The notes beneath the pieces are model-generated. The model did no database searches, was not told the origin of the DNA, and was given only the letters and a program-made list of their open reading frames with translations. A stretch of DNA of 64,000 nt from Tomocerus qinae (lineage: Eukaryota > Arthropoda > Collembola > Entomobryomorpha > Tomoceridae). Positions 22,732 to 34,246 of this stretch are shown piece after piece; position 1 is the stretch's first letter; every line of letters begins with the position of its first letter. The stretch is from NCBI GenBank assembly GCA_020055645.1, contig CM034546.1, positions 63,674,001 to 63,738,000 on the forward strand, written 5' to 3'. Both the position numbers and the translations under genes were made by a program.

Positions 22732-24365
22732 TGGCATTATATATCGTGTGATACAATATTATATAATATAAAACATAATGAATAAATACTTAGAGTCATA
22801 ATAATATAGCATATTCAACTAATGGTAGATTGTTGAATATAGAAGTTATTAAACTTAATGTGCGATTATATTTTGATATAGCACATTATGACTTACTTAT
22901 AAACTGCAATCTTCAATCGCAAACATTAATGGTTATAAAATGCAAGATTTCTACAGGGAAATAAAGTGCAAGATATCTACGTGGAAATAAAGAGCATGAA
23001 ATAAATAAAGTATAATAATATGCTGTACATGCTGTATGTAAGCAAATCATTTGCCAATTCGTAAATTATTATTATCTGGGAAACTCTATTTAATCTATTT
23101 TTATTACCCTAACGTATGAAAACTATTCAATTTGTATACACTGATGCAATGTCGCCAGTATAGACATAGACTCGATTTCTGTCAATTGATATTTATCGCT
23201 AAGAGACCTAATTATTCATTTATGTTATACTTTCCGTCGTTAGATATATAAGTTTCAGTAAATAAAATTGTACTGATTCATTGACTCGAAGGACACGACT
23301 ATCGATCCACAGGGCGTAACGTATTTCACGACATAATTTGGACTCATTTAATACGTAGGGTTCAGGTTTTTTAAGGTTATCTTTAAAGGTCGCTGATTTC
23401 CAGACAGGGAACAAGAACGCTGTAAATGAGCACATAATCGCTTACATAAATGTTAAAAACGTTTTGAGGATGTTGACGTAAATGGCTTGATAGTATATTT
23501 TTATCCATCCATGGCAATCTATTAACGGTACAGTGAAGTATCGAAAAAATTAATAAACCATCAAAAATAAAGTGGAATAAAGCTTAATGTTTTGAAGTAG
23601 GGACAGTTAAATTTTATGCGAATGGAATTATTATTTTTGTCCTTAATATGTAATAAACTATACAAACGAAATAATTAAATACACCAGTTAAACTTGATGA
23701 ATTACAATCAATTACATGTCATAATACAATTACATCGAAAACATTAAATGTATTAAATCCTATTAATCTATGAAGTCAAATTAGACATTTTTCTGGTAGA
23801 CAATTTTGAATCACCCGCAAACCAGTCGTAGAAAAATTTATGCCAAACTGTAGCATTATCATTTTTACATATTATGATAGTGTCGCAAATATGGCTGTAT
23901 GATACTGAAATTTACGAAGACGCGCCCGGAGGGCGTGTGGGTTGGTAAATGGATTTGTCAGGATACTTAAATTCGCTAAAGAAAATCTGGTAACCTTAGC
24001 TGCGGCAGCTATACGTCTCAGATACCCAGTGTTTCTATATTGGCATTATATATCATGTGATACAATATTATATAATATAAAACATAATGAATAAATACTT
24101 AGAGTCATAATAATAATAATATAGCATATTCAACTAATGGTAGATTGTTGAATATAGAAGTTATTAAACTTAATGTGCGATTATATTTTGATATAGCACA
24201 TTATGACTTATTTATAAACTGCAATCTTCAATCGCAAACATTAATGGTTATAAAATGCAAGATTTCTACAGGGAAATAAAGTGCAAGATATCTACGTGGA
24301 AATAAAGTGCATGAAATAAATAAAGTATAATAATATGCTGTACATGCTGTATGTAAGCAAATCAT
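22732..24365 (+). repeat. Near-identical 320-bp direct repeats 1.3 kb apart
   Basis: Copies at 22732-23050 and 24041-24365 run from TGGCATTATATATC to GTATGTAAGCAAATCAT. They differ by only a handful of substitutions and one 3-bp indel. The termini are not the TG...CA of LTRs. The 990 bp between them have no retroelement features, so a recent local duplication or a MITE pair is likelier than a small LTR element. Confidence 0.85.
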
Positions 24366-24908
24366 AAGGGATTAAGTGGAATTGAGTGTCATCATAATAT
24401 AATGGGCTGAAAAATAATATCTAGGTATATTATGTTATATAGCTAATAAAATGGTGTGTCGATATAGCATGAATGTTGTAGTATGAGGTGTAATGTGTTG
24501 CATACAGGATAATTTAGTGTATGTAGGTCAGTTGGGCAAATATGATAATGCGCATACGTTCATTAAGCTCCTGTTATCGCAATATGATATCGTTACGTTT
24601 CCTAACACTCCACAAAGTTACACATAAACGGGCCCGGATGGTCATTCTTATAACTTAATAAGTATACTACTAAAGGAAAGAAATATTGATTTTGCACAGA
24701 ACGAGATTTATGTTCTGCATTGTTAATTAAAATCAAATGACGGTTTATTTGTGGCCGTAAAGAGTGCTGTAATTTGCATCGTTGAACACCTATAGAAACG
24801 ACACATCACTTTTTTCGAATAATTTTTAACAATGGTTATATATTTAATTTTTGTTGATTATTGTGATAAAAGACATAATAATATTATGCTTTCTACAACC
24901 ATTGTATT

Positions 24909-25426
24909 ATATACTAGTAATAGGCCCGTTCTCCGAACGGGAAATGGGTAACCCCTTAATGGGGACGGTAGATCATGAGTATGCATTATGCATTAAAAAA
25001 GTATGAAAATTAACAGATTAAAATGTTTAAATCATTGCTTGCTAGGTCTGCCTGCTTAAAGAGTAGGACTTTGTCAAATTTTTGAAGTTCACTGGCAAAA
25101 TATTTTCTAATGAAAAATAAAAAACTGGAGTGGCTACGGTCTTTATTACTTAGTCGAGTAGGTCAGGAAGAAGTTTGGTAAAGATCGGATGAAAACTGTA
25201 GGAGGAGTATTTGAACAAAGCGTGACAGATCGGAGCGTTTTCTCCCACTCCTTCAATGTTAAAATTCGAAATTCAAAAAATCGTAAAACGATTTCTATGA
25301 AAGATATCATTTTGAAACTCAAAGTTTGGGGTTCTGACTATGATGTGCCCATCCAGTAAAAATTTGAAATTCGTAACTTGATGTTAAAGGGTACTTGTGT
25401 AGCTATTATTATATAGATTCCGAAAC
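24909..25426 (+). repeat. CCCG-hairpin repeat family, copy 2
   Basis: Opens TATACTAGTAATAGGCCCG with an immediate hairpin (CCCGTTCTCCGAACGGG), and about 515 bp later ends TATTATTATATAGAT, a terminus partly shared with the copy at 37323. No frame. Unclassified. Confidence 0.5.
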
Positions 25427-26029
25427 CATGGGCTTATTACCCGGCTCAAATAATTGTGAAATATGCTTTTCAAACCAAATGGTGAGCAAGAGCATCACTG
25501 CTATTAGATAAACGGCAAAAGCCAGTCACGTGACAATTCCGTTTGTATGTTTGTACTTCCGTGTGTTGATTTGCCGTAGTTCTAAAACACACCCAAGCAC
25601 ATAATAACGCACATAATGAGGCAAATTCCAACACGTCCAATGCAGAACAATTGGTGGCAGTACACAATTATGCACTGCGCGGTCTATAGTCTCCTACGAC
25701 TTACAAGGCACAAAAAATTTCATAACAGGAACAATGCATGCATTCTGTATAAAAAATTTTCCAGCTTTCAGTGCGCTCAAGGTTTCTATTATTTCATGTG
25801 CGGGAAAATTCAATTTGGTCATTTACATTGATGTTTTGAATTTTGAATTGGTGTAATAAAAGTTAGATTCCCAAAAAAGGGAGTCAGTTTTAGATTCTGT
25901 AAAGCAAATTTTGCACCGTGTAAGGCAGTGGTGCAGCTTTCAAAAGACTGTTTTTGTCACAAATAGGGACGCTGCTAGGTAACCAGCAAAAATTATCATA
26001 GAGGGAGAATGGGAATCGCTAAAATTCGT

Positions 26030-26360
26030 ACTTTTTTGGGAAAGTCCTAAAGGATCTGAGATTACTGGTCCTACAACCATGTAGTAAGTGTAAAACAGAT
26101 TCTTCAAAACTTATTCTAGAGGTTATACTTTGAAAACTTCACATTTTTGTCTCTGGCTTGAAGATATCATCGTTTGAAACTTGAAATTGATACATAATCC
26201 TGTATTTGCATTTTGTGATCTGTGTATCTTCCAATCAAAGACAAAATTGTGAAATTTTCAAATTATAACCTCTAGAATAAGTTCCGATGAATCTTTATTG
26301 AATTTACTTTATGGGTGTTGGATCAGTAATCTCGGATCCTTTAGCACTTTTCAAAAAAAA
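26030..26360. mobile_element. MITE with about 140-bp inverted arms
   Basis: AAAGTCCTAAAGGATCTGAG on the left and CTCGGATCCTTTAGCACTTTT on the right are inverted copies. The pairing continues through TTATTCTAGAGGTTATA and CTTCAC/GTGAAAT to within a short core. No coding capacity. Confidence 0.75.
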
Positions 26361-26671
26361 TTAATGAGGAATATGATAGTCAAGAGATCATTTACGTTTG
26401 TATACACCAGGACTTTAAGCTCCCGGTACCTCAGATTTGGAAATCTCTGATGATCATCAAAATACATGTAAAAATTGGTTTACAACTCTTGGAATTCTGT
26501 GTAAAGTTCTTACCCCATTTTCTTGTGTGGTACATTTTTGGAATCCTGAATATAATGTCGACCATCACAATGTAACGATATACATTAATGGTATAATAGT
26601 ATGCTCAATGAGTTACGCCAATAGTCAAAAAATATTCTAAAATTTCATCTTACTACTACCTAGGGTCTATC

Positions 26672-26838
26672 TAGGCATCGAAAAAATTATAACTTCCAGT
26701 GTAACAGGCCCCGCCCACTGGCTAATTTCCACACTTTAGCTCCGCCAATTAGCCCGAATGGCTCTTAACATTCTATTGGCTGAGAAAACGTAAGCTCCTC
26801 CTACTTTGGGGGCGGGGCCAGGGCCGATTTCTACAGCA
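26672..26838 (+). mobile_element. GC-box MITE, copy 1 (right end lost)
   Basis: Shares with 54091-54279 the segments GGCATCGAAAA, GTGTAACAGGCCC, CACTGGCTAATTTCCACAC and TTTGGGGGCGGGGC. The right terminal repeat seen in the other copy is absent here. Confidence 0.65.
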
Positions 26839-27143
26839 ACCATGCAGGTTGCATGAAATGAGTCAATATGTTTGTATTAAAATAGCATATTGGCGATCGG
26901 ATAGTCTGGCCACCCACTAGGGTCACATTTTTAACCTGGTGTATAAGGTAACGTTACTTTGAGAGGGGCGCTGCAACTCCTTCCCCACGGGACACGTCCA
27001 AGCACGCACTCACGTTCAAATTTTACTCTTTTTCGAGTACAGGAGTGGAAAACAAAACCTACAGCAAGCCTTAACAGAAGCTCGCCTGAGTAAAGGCGAC
27101 CATGTGCACATTTTAGAATGATAGTAGAAATAGTATTGATTAT

Positions 27144-27338
27144 CAAGCACGTATATAGTAGGAGGTGGAAGGGGGCCCAGCGCCCTCCTCCCCCCACCCC
27201 CAAATCTGAGAAAAAGAGGGATTTTTCCAAAAATGGCCAAAATTTGAAAAACATTTTCGCGTTAATGTCTTATTTTATTATTTTTAACATCATTTTTGGT
27301 TGTGCCCCCCCTTACTAAACTTCTAGATACGTATCTGT
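27144..27338. mobile_element. Inverted-repeat element related to 10196-10357
   Basis: Begins CAAGCACGTATATAG and ends CTAGATACGTATCTG, with G-rich and C-rich subterminal runs and a TTTTTGGTTGTGCCCCCC block matching the copy that truncates F-box/LRR gene 3. No frame. Confidence 0.6.
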
Positions 27339-28157
27339 TGATTACTAAATTCTACAGTAATTCAAATTAGATCAATATTGATCATAATTGACTGCCAAAA
27401 TTAAAAAGTTTTAAAATAAGTTATATTTGACTATCAAAATAAATCTTAAATTTGGTAGGAGCGGAGTGAAATATTTTCCGCAAACAATTGATAGGAAATG
27501 CAATTGAACTTTTTAATACCCATTTTCTACTTTGACTATCACAATGAAACAAAGTGAGCGCGCGGTATCTCAGCAACCAATGGAACGATTTGTCCCAAAA
27601 TCAATAGGGATCGTCAGTGGTCCATATAGGCATCGTTTTTGCCAAGCTTGGTTAATATCCGACTTTGCATTCGAAAGTTATCGTGGGGCCTGAAGGACGG
27701 ACAGACTGTGCGGTTCAATAAGCTTGTTTCCTCAAGCGATGAGCTAAAATCACATTAAAAAACACTCAATTTTCTAATAAATCGCTTGACGGCTTAATTA
27801 ATCGATTTTCTAATTAAGGCTAACTCGGCCTTAAAATGGTCCATTGTCCAGTGATGGCAGTATGTATAATGGTGATTAAAAGTATTTGAGTCAAAAATGT
27901 GGTGGGTAAACCGGAGTAATTTGCCAATAGCCAAGTTCTCTTTCTAAACAAAGGGTTGACCCTAGGCCGTACTAAGGCGAAGTTTTGGAATATTTTTTGA
28001 CTATATCAATGTAACGTAAAATCTGTACCTCTGGCCCTGGCCCACCTAATGAGAAAGCATGAAAATGTCAATTGGAATCAACATAAAACTCTATGTATCT
28101 GAAATACATTCTACCCATCGTACAATATTGCCCCGAAATACACTAGCTTTATTTATA

Positions 28158-28640
28158 ACAGGACTTGGGTCCTGTGATCGGTACATTATATTATAAGTGA
28201 TAAACCCAATTGAATGATAGTGTAATTGGCCTACTAGAAACCACAATTTTTACAAAATTGTTTGTAGATGTAGATTGTATTAGGTATCGCCCATTTAAAA
28301 TTGATGCTAATTTAATTGCAATTAATTTCTCAATCGGCAAGGGTTGTTAGCGCCCCCATTGGTTGAATCCTACTCTAATTGATGAACAATCTGCTAAGCT
28401 ATTTTATACTTTGGCACCGAATTTTATTCAAAATTCAAACACGAAATTTAAAAGAAACTATTTTTTTACCATTTTTACCATTTATACCACTTTTTACGTA
28501 GTGGTATTTAACGTTAAATACCATTAAAAACCACTTACCACTGGTAAGTAGTAAATGGTATTTTGTACACTGTAGATGCACTAGCCCCATGTACTACAGG
28601 ACCTGGGTCCTGTGACCGCCTAGTAGATATAATAAGAACA
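28158..28640. repeat. Paired short palindromes and a 28.4-kb hairpin region
   Basis: AGGACTTGGGTCCTGTGA near 28162 and AGGACCTGGGTCCTGTGA near 28602 are near-identical palindromic motifs. Between them, about 28465-28562 contains several internally complementary TACCATTT/AAATGGTA segments. Probably terminal motifs of a non-autonomous element; not delimited further. Confidence 0.4.
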
Positions 28641-29028
28641 CAATGTTTATGTGAATTATGTTAGCAAATAACAATACTAATAATTATATTTCACAATCAT
28701 TTATGAAGAACAATAAATCAGTGGTTGCATAATTAAAAATGTTTTGAGGATGTTGGCGTTCATGGCTTTATTTTGTACTTTTATTCATTCATGACAATCC
28801 ATTACCGATGGTATCAAAAGAAGTAAAAGATCATCCATTTCAAAGCAAGCGAAAATTTCCAGTCAAATGCAACTAATTGTAAGTCTCAACTATTGGACAG
28901 TGGACACTATACCACTATGGGCATATTAGATACGCCCTATGATTTAAGCTTATAGACAAACATGCAACTACCTAACGGGTGAAACTACAAAATAAACTGC
29001 AGACCACAATTCCAACGTATAGCTAGAC

Positions 29029-29426
29029 TGCTTTAACAGAGTTCTATTTTAGCCGGCTTTTTTACATTTTGCCCACCCGCCCGGGCAAAAGGGGCAAAGG
29101 GGGCAAAAGGGGTAAAAGGGGCAAAAAGTCTAAATCGTAGTTCATCTACCAAAATAGATGTCGCATCGATGTCTCTTCGTTTATACGTACCTAAAAACAG
29201 GCTTACTAGAATATCATTAACTCCGAATTTAAATGGCAAACAGTTAGTTCACTTGCGTGAGTTAAGTTTGAAATTTTTTTGTGCTATTTTTAAAACCTTA
29301 ATTTTACTTTTGCCCCTTTTGCCCCTTTTGCCCACTAGCCACCTGACATTTTGCCCGCCCACTAGCCACTTTTGCCCCCTAGCCACCTACCCACTACCCA
29401 CCGGCCAGTTGAACTCTGTGCTTTAA
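29029..29426. mobile_element. hAT-like foldback element with 8-bp target duplication
   Basis: The element 29037-29418 begins CAGAGTTC and ends GAACTCTG, flanked by TGCTTTAA at 29029-29036 and 29419-29426. The inner arms are G-rich (GGGGCAAAAGGGGCAAA) on the left and complementary C-rich (TTTTGCCCCTTTTGCCC) on the right, with an AT-rich core. A CAG terminus and an 8-bp duplication fit hAT. No transposase frame. Confidence 0.82.
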
Positions 29427-30344
29427 CAAAAATTTGGATAACCGAGTATGTATGATGCAAGTTGATTTTAAATCGAATTGAGTTTCATTGTATTAAATCA
29501 TTGCCAATTTCGCTATGGTTTCACTAGATTGGAAACGTTAATTATTGCTGTGTTAAATTCTGTTAAGTTAAAACTATCATAGCATAATATGATAATATGT
29601 AAAGCACAAGGAACGTTTTTAATACTCTGAAAAAACAAATTAACGATTAACGAAGCCTTCTAATAAAATACAACCGCAAACCTCCGTTGGTTAGCAATAC
29701 TAAACAATAAAGTAATTCTCCAAGTTGATAATCTATTTTTGAGTGGTAATTTTTTAGTATTTAATGAATATTAGTTCGTTTGGAAATACGATATAGAATT
29801 TAATGAACTTAAGGCACAAGAAACTTGCATACTTTTCTAGAAATCTTTTTATTGCATTACTCTATATGCAACCGTAGAAAAGAAATAGGATGTTTGTGGT
29901 GCTTCTCTTGCCTAGTACCCTTCTCAAGAATCCTGCATGCATGGGTAATTCCCTGATTAATCTTGATAATGCAATACGACTACAGAATATCAATTTAGAT
30001 ATTTTTATTTATAGTACACGTTAAAATTAAATGTGGACATAACGAATTATAAACATGGACTATAAAGTTAATTATATTTCATGAATATTTAAATTTGTCA
30101 GAATATAGAAATGAAAGTGTATTTTTAATGAAGAGATAATTGAGTCTTAGAGTAATTAAATATTATAAGAACTTGGAAGGGTGGATTGATTCAACGTAAT
30201 TATCGTTTAAATGAGACAAGAGTAGAAATAACTGCAACCAAAGACTGTTATTAAAGTCGTCATAATATGCCTAGGTAATGGGTATAATATTTCAATTTAT
30301 AGGTAAAATGTAATGCTAGTAGAAGTAAAATAGGTTTGGAATTC
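29427..30344. other. AT-rich spacer
   Basis: No gene or repeat recognised. Confidence 0.35.
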
Positions 30345-30563
30345 CCAGGCACTTCTGAATTTTTGTGTATGTAAACCGATTTATGACGTCACACGACGAC
30401 TTTCCTATACATTTGAATGGGGCATCGCCATGGTGACAGTGCATGTCAAAAAATTGATATAATTTTGTCTAAAATATTTTTCTGCCCCATAGAAATGTGT
30501 AGGAAATGTCGCCGTGTGACGTCACAAATCGTTTACATTACAAAAAAATCGAATGAAGCCTGG
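30345..30563. mobile_element. MITE with a CRE palindrome in each arm
   Basis: Arms of about 80 bp begin CCAGGCACTTC on the left and end GAAGCCTGG on the right. Each contains TGACGTCA (30384-30391 and 30517-30524) and the ATGGGGCA/TGCCCCAT pair near the centre. The element lies about 0.5 kb upstream of the Cys-rich peptide promoter. No frame. Confidence 0.75.
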
Positions 30564-30852
30564 AATGCCGCAGGTTGGGTAAAATGGGTATGTCATAGAT
30601 AGAAATTAGGGCTTAACAGAAAAACTTACAATTGAAAATTATTCATGATAAAATAAATCGATGTACAATGGAAATATTGTTGGTAAGTGTCGTTTTGAAT
30701 TTTGTTTTGATTTTTTGTGAGTTGTAAAATACCAAGATTAGAAATCTTATAGCCAATGCGTTAATTGCAACTAATAAGGATGTGGTTCTAAAAAGAGTAA
30801 ATGAAGTTATCTGCGGTTAGTATTTAGCAATTACGAAAAGTAATAGAGACTA

Positions 30853-30888
30853 TATATAAACACTGAGCTTTCATAAGTAACAGTCTTT
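30853..30888 (+). promoter_or_regulatory. TATA box and initiator of the Cys-rich peptide gene
   Basis: TATATAAA at 30853-30860 is followed about 25 bp later by an arthropod-like initiator (AACAGTC), placing the transcription start near 30882, roughly 85 bp before the ATG. Confidence 0.55.
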
Positions 30889-30968
30889 ATAATCACAACT
30901 AATAAGTAGCGTTAATAGTGGTAAATGTTGTTTGTAATTTGAAGTTAATTGAATTCGAATTTCATAAA

Positions 30969-31229
30969 ATGAATAAGCAATTGTTTACCTGCATAGTTAT
31001 ACATGTTATAGCAATTCTGCTGACGATAACGTTTGCATCAGGGCAACCATGCCAACGGTACCGGGACAGCCAGTGTGGACCTAACTGTAACTGTCTACGA
31101 CATGGAAATTGCCTATGTTATCTCGGCGGTACACCTTTGAAACCTTGTTCGCCACGTTGGCGTAAACCAAACAAACCAAACAGGAAATTTGAAAATAATT
31201 GGCCTCGGTCTCTTGTTGGATATGGATAG
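30969..31229 (+). CDS. Small secreted cysteine-rich peptide
   Basis: A single-exon frame of 86 residues. The ATG at 30969 is preferred over an upstream in-frame ATG at 30918 because it begins a clean signal peptide (MNKQLFTC, then a long hydrophobic run to FASG). The mature part has seven cysteines spaced C-x7-C-x3-C-x-C-x5-C-x-C-x9-C, then a basic tail rich in Lys, Arg, Asn and Pro (PRWRKPNKPNRK). Such a combination is typical of secreted defence or binding peptides in arthropods, but no specific family was recognised, and an odd cysteine count leaves one unpaired or dimer-forming. A TATA box/initiator lies upstream and an AATAAA near 31627 could end the transcript. Confidence 0.6.
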   Translation: MNKQLFTCIVIHVIAILLTITFASGQPCQRYRDSQCGPNCNCLRHGNCLCYLGGTPLKPCSPRWRKPNKPNRKFENNWPRSLVGYG

Positions 31230-33143
31230 TAGTTCAATCAAAATGTTTCTCCGCCATTAAAGTTTCAACCGAATCATAAGGTAATATCAATGTGATGGGA
31301 TTTTTATTTTCAAATCTAAACCTAATATATAGTTGTTTCATTTTGTTAGCAGTAAGAAAACAAATTTCGCTTCATAATTTGGCTTGTTGAACTAATTATT
31401 GTAACTGCAGGAAAAATTTGTCTTGTTATTTACAGTTATCTATGAAAGAAATCTCTGAAAAATAAGAAAATATTAGAAATTAAACCGGGCTTTGAAAAAT
31501 ACACCAAAGTCATCGAAAACGTCAGGAATATTTTAAGCTACAAAACTAGGAACTGTACAGTTTTCATAACCTAAAAATTTTATGTGTTTAAATGTATCTG
31601 TGAAAGCAGACTTGACATGCTCAATCAATAAATCATCAATTTGCTGTGCTTCCATGTATTAACTACTTTTCGCAAAAATATACATTACTAGTTGTAAAGG
31701 GTCAAATTTATTGGATTAGAACTACACCAATAGTCTTTAGAAGTTATCAACAAAATCAGATAACCTATCATTACCTGCACCACTATACATCATACATGTT
31801 GAATTGCATTAATTTATATGCTAAATAAGTATGCGATACCTCAAGTCTTCAGATGAAATGTTTATCTGACACCTATACGATTATTATTTTTGTGTTACAG
31901 CAACTAGTACTCGTACTGGTCGTCTACAACAATCGCATCATAAATTTTTTCCTCGGTACACTTGTAAGCGGTATAAGATTAGGATAATAATATTCTGCAT
32001 CTTTTTTATACACTCCTTATACTCTTCAAAAAGACCATAGATTTGACTTCTTCCATCTGAAAATATAGCTCGTCTTCTTCCTCATTTTTCATATTCTTTT
32101 TTCCGTAAATCTCCTCCAGCTATCACAGCTGTAAATTCTTCGAATATTTTATCTCCATCTTTATACTGCTGTACTGTATTTGATTTTATAGCCCTGAAGA
32201 CTACACTATACATTTGCTGCCACAGAAAATGCACAATATGCATCGTCAGGCTGGTACTAAAAATACGCAATATGCATAGCTTAGCGTATTTATTGCGTAT
32301 ACTTCCGATACCAACCTGAAAATGCATATTATTGCGTATTTTCGGTATCAGCGCCCAAACTGGTTAAAAGTATTATGTACAGTAGCAGACGATTTCTGAC
32401 TCTAAATTGAAGTACAATAATCTTAATGAAATTTACCATGAAATGATAGACAAATAGTTGGAGCATCTTTCCTGAAAATGTGTGCTTATTTGAGAAAGCC
32501 GTTACTGAGTAGTAACTATGAGAAAAGTAGAGAATATTTGTGTTCCCATTTAAATAACACTGTAAACTTTGACTAGAGTTTTAAAAACCCCCTACTTGCC
32601 CCAAACGCCAAATGAACATGAAAGTGTAGCTAAGACATATTGACAGATCAGGGTTGGGTACCAAGAACAATTAATGTGACGTTTGCAACGCATATTTTTC
32701 ATAAAAAGTGGTTGAACTTTCCTCTTTCTAAGGATATGCTTAACATCTAAAACCTCTTCAAAATAGGTAGTATGGTATATAGGAACATATTATTATACAC
32801 ATACATGTTTTATGGGTGAAATTTTAAGGGCTACTTCAGTTTCTTATTGCATGCCCTCCTTCCTATACTTGCCCCCAACCAAAGCAACTATGCAAAGTTT
32901 TGTCACATTTGTCACATACGCAAGGCAGATTTTGAAATTTTAAAAGCCTTGGGTCCGAGCTCATTAAGGAACCTTCAAATAACAAACAACACTTTCATTT
33001 TCGTTTAGTCTTGCCCGACATTGATGTACAGACAAAATAGTGGAAAATCGATCAAGTGATGAAAACCTTAAATTAATCTATTTTTTTCCATTCGTATCCG
33101 TATAGCAGCAGTAGTAAGTAAGTATAGTCCTGTCTGTAAGTAA
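31230..33143. other. Intergenic spacer with a small MITE
   Basis: Holds the 3' region of the Cys-rich peptide gene. An inverted-repeat element of about 100 bp lies at 32250-32352, its ends GCTGGTACTAAAAATACGC and the complement of GCGTATTTTCGGTATCAGC. A minus-strand frame at 32082-32327 overlaps it and was not recognised. Confidence 0.4.
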
Positions 33144-33335
33144 CTACTATTGAGATTTAATCGTTGTGGAATCGATATGATTTTCGCGCAAATGTTTTGG
33201 TTACTTTTCTGTGCAACTCACTGTAGATAGTCTAAAAGCTGATATGTCCTGAGTAAAGTACAGTACTGAAAAGATACACCGAAAATTTTGGGGGAATATG
33301 AAATCGATTCCACAACGATTAAATCTCAATAGTAG
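33144..33335. mobile_element. 192-bp MITE with 33-bp perfect inverted ends
   Basis: CTACTATTGAGATTTAATCG (continuing TTGTGGAATCGAT) opens the element, and its complement closes it at 33335. The interior is AT-rich and non-coding. Perfect ends suggest a recent copy. Confidence 0.8.
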
Positions 33336-34246
33336 TATAGTACCTTGGACTAAAGCGGTTTATACCCACTATTCAAAATCTGGAAAAGAATCATTTTTTG
33401 CGTGATGTTTGATCTTGATCGACAACATTTACATTGTCAGTTGTTGTTGTTGAGTTGGATTTGGATGTGACGATTCAATTCTTCTGGTGAATTTTGACTA
33501 TTTTTGACGTGGTGACGGGGTTTTGATCGGTCTACTATACTTCTACGTGCCTCTTCATCAGTGGTTAAGTGAGTTTTATTTTGTATCTTAGAAATGTTAA
33601 TATTATTAATATTCAACATTAGTACTACTGACCTCAAAAACCTTTTTTAAACACGCACCGCTAACTATGCATTCCAAAGTCCAAGAAAATGTTGAATGTA
33701 AAACCAAAAAGAAATGTATTACTGCTTACTGTTTACCACCATACGTATGACGTATATGTAGTAGACTGGAATGGATATTTATAATGGCTCTCTCAAAGTA
33801 CGATGAGAGGGGTACCTTTGGTCATAGTTACATGATAATTAAAAAACGATAATACAGAGAGATGAAAATAGCACCATCGATTAAAACTAGTCTAATTATC
33901 CTCAAATTTGAAATATTTTGTTAATATTGAACATCTTTATGAAAATATATTGCAATTAAAGCGAAACTTAAATGAATTTATGTAATGTCTTTTGAATGGG
34001 ACGTCCGATATTAATAAGATTTTAAATATGTACTCATGAAGTATGGAAGTAGATGAAAGCCCCCCCCATTTAGGATTCCAATTTAGTACTTTGGAATCGT
34101 AACACTTATATATATGGTAAAATATATGATTCCAAAGTTTAAGTCTACCTATCAAAGTATGTTTTAATTACTGTTTTATTTATGATTTATGCATTAAGGC
34201 CACTTCTGACGTGCTGACTGCATCTTCCGTCTAGTCTTCTCCTCCA

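Larger units (their letters stand above)
23450..28812 (+). repeat. Dispersed 80-bp repeat, two copies
   Basis: About 23450-23530 and about 28731-28812 share GTTTTGAGGATGTTG, ATGGCTT, TTTTAT, ATCCAT/ATTCAT and GGCAATC/GACAATC in order. The sequence between the copies is unrelated. Unclassified remnant. Confidence 0.45.

Noticed and set aside
22732-24365. Direct repeats read as LTRs of a small retrotransposon
   Set aside because: Ends are not TG...CA, and no primer-binding site, polypurine tract or target duplication was found.
26931-27254. Minus-strand frames over the G/C-run element
   Set aside because: They cross an inverted-repeat transposon with homopolymer runs and show no domain.
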